A DNA stretch of 6,366 nucleotides from Bacillota bacterium (GTDB taxonomy: Bacteria; Bacillota; Clostridia; Tissierellales; Sedimentibacteraceae): the NCBI GenBank assembly GCA_023416855.1, contig JAEZGU010000178.1, positions 1-6,366 of the forward strand, written 5' to 3'. Below the pieces are notes generated by a model that did no database searches, was not told the DNA's origin, and saw nothing but the letters and a program-made list of their open reading frames with translations. This document shows positions 6,362 to 6,366 of this stretch, piece by piece (position 1 is the stretch's first letter; the number at the start of each line of letters is the position of its first letter). The position numbers and the translations under genes were made by a program.

Positions 6362-6366
6362 CAATG

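Overview
The window is strongly AT-rich. Its 5S rRNA, gene families and codon use point to a low-GC anaerobic Firmicute of the class Clostridia; I cannot name a genus with confidence. It holds the 3' part of one large gene on the plus strand, a complete three-gene arginine deiminase (ADI) operon on the minus strand, and the distal end of an rRNA operon (5S rRNA and terminator), also on the minus strand.

Layout: positions 1-2520 encode the C-terminal part of a large 2-hydroxyacyl-CoA dehydratase activator-like protein, cut by the left window edge. A hairpin at 2534-2573 separates it from the convergent ADI operon and probably ends transcription from both sides. Reading leftwards on the minus strand, the operon is arcA (5968-4745), a 163-bp gap, an ornithine carbamoyltransferase gene (4581-3574), and arcC (3544-2594). 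Upstream of arcA are a 5' leader of about 150 nt, a good sigma-A-type promoter (6131-6159), several symmetric motifs, then the rRNA operon terminator (6211-6242) and 5S rRNA (about 6245-6361).

The three enzymes form one catabolic route. ArcA turns arginine into citrulline and ammonia, ArcB splits citrulline with phosphate into ornithine and carbamoyl phosphate, and ArcC uses carbamoyl phosphate to make ATP from ADP. The arginine/ornithine exchanger (arcD) and an ArgR/ArcR-type regulator, often found beside such genes, are not in this window.

I did not find an undescribed multi-gene system. The most unusual points concern expression signals. The OTC gene has a strong GGAGG ribosome binding site, but the codon where the start should be reads AAG. 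A perfect 13-bp inverted repeat overlaps the arc promoter -10 box and looks like an operator. The best-supported arcA start is a TTG codon, which is shorter than the longest open frame.
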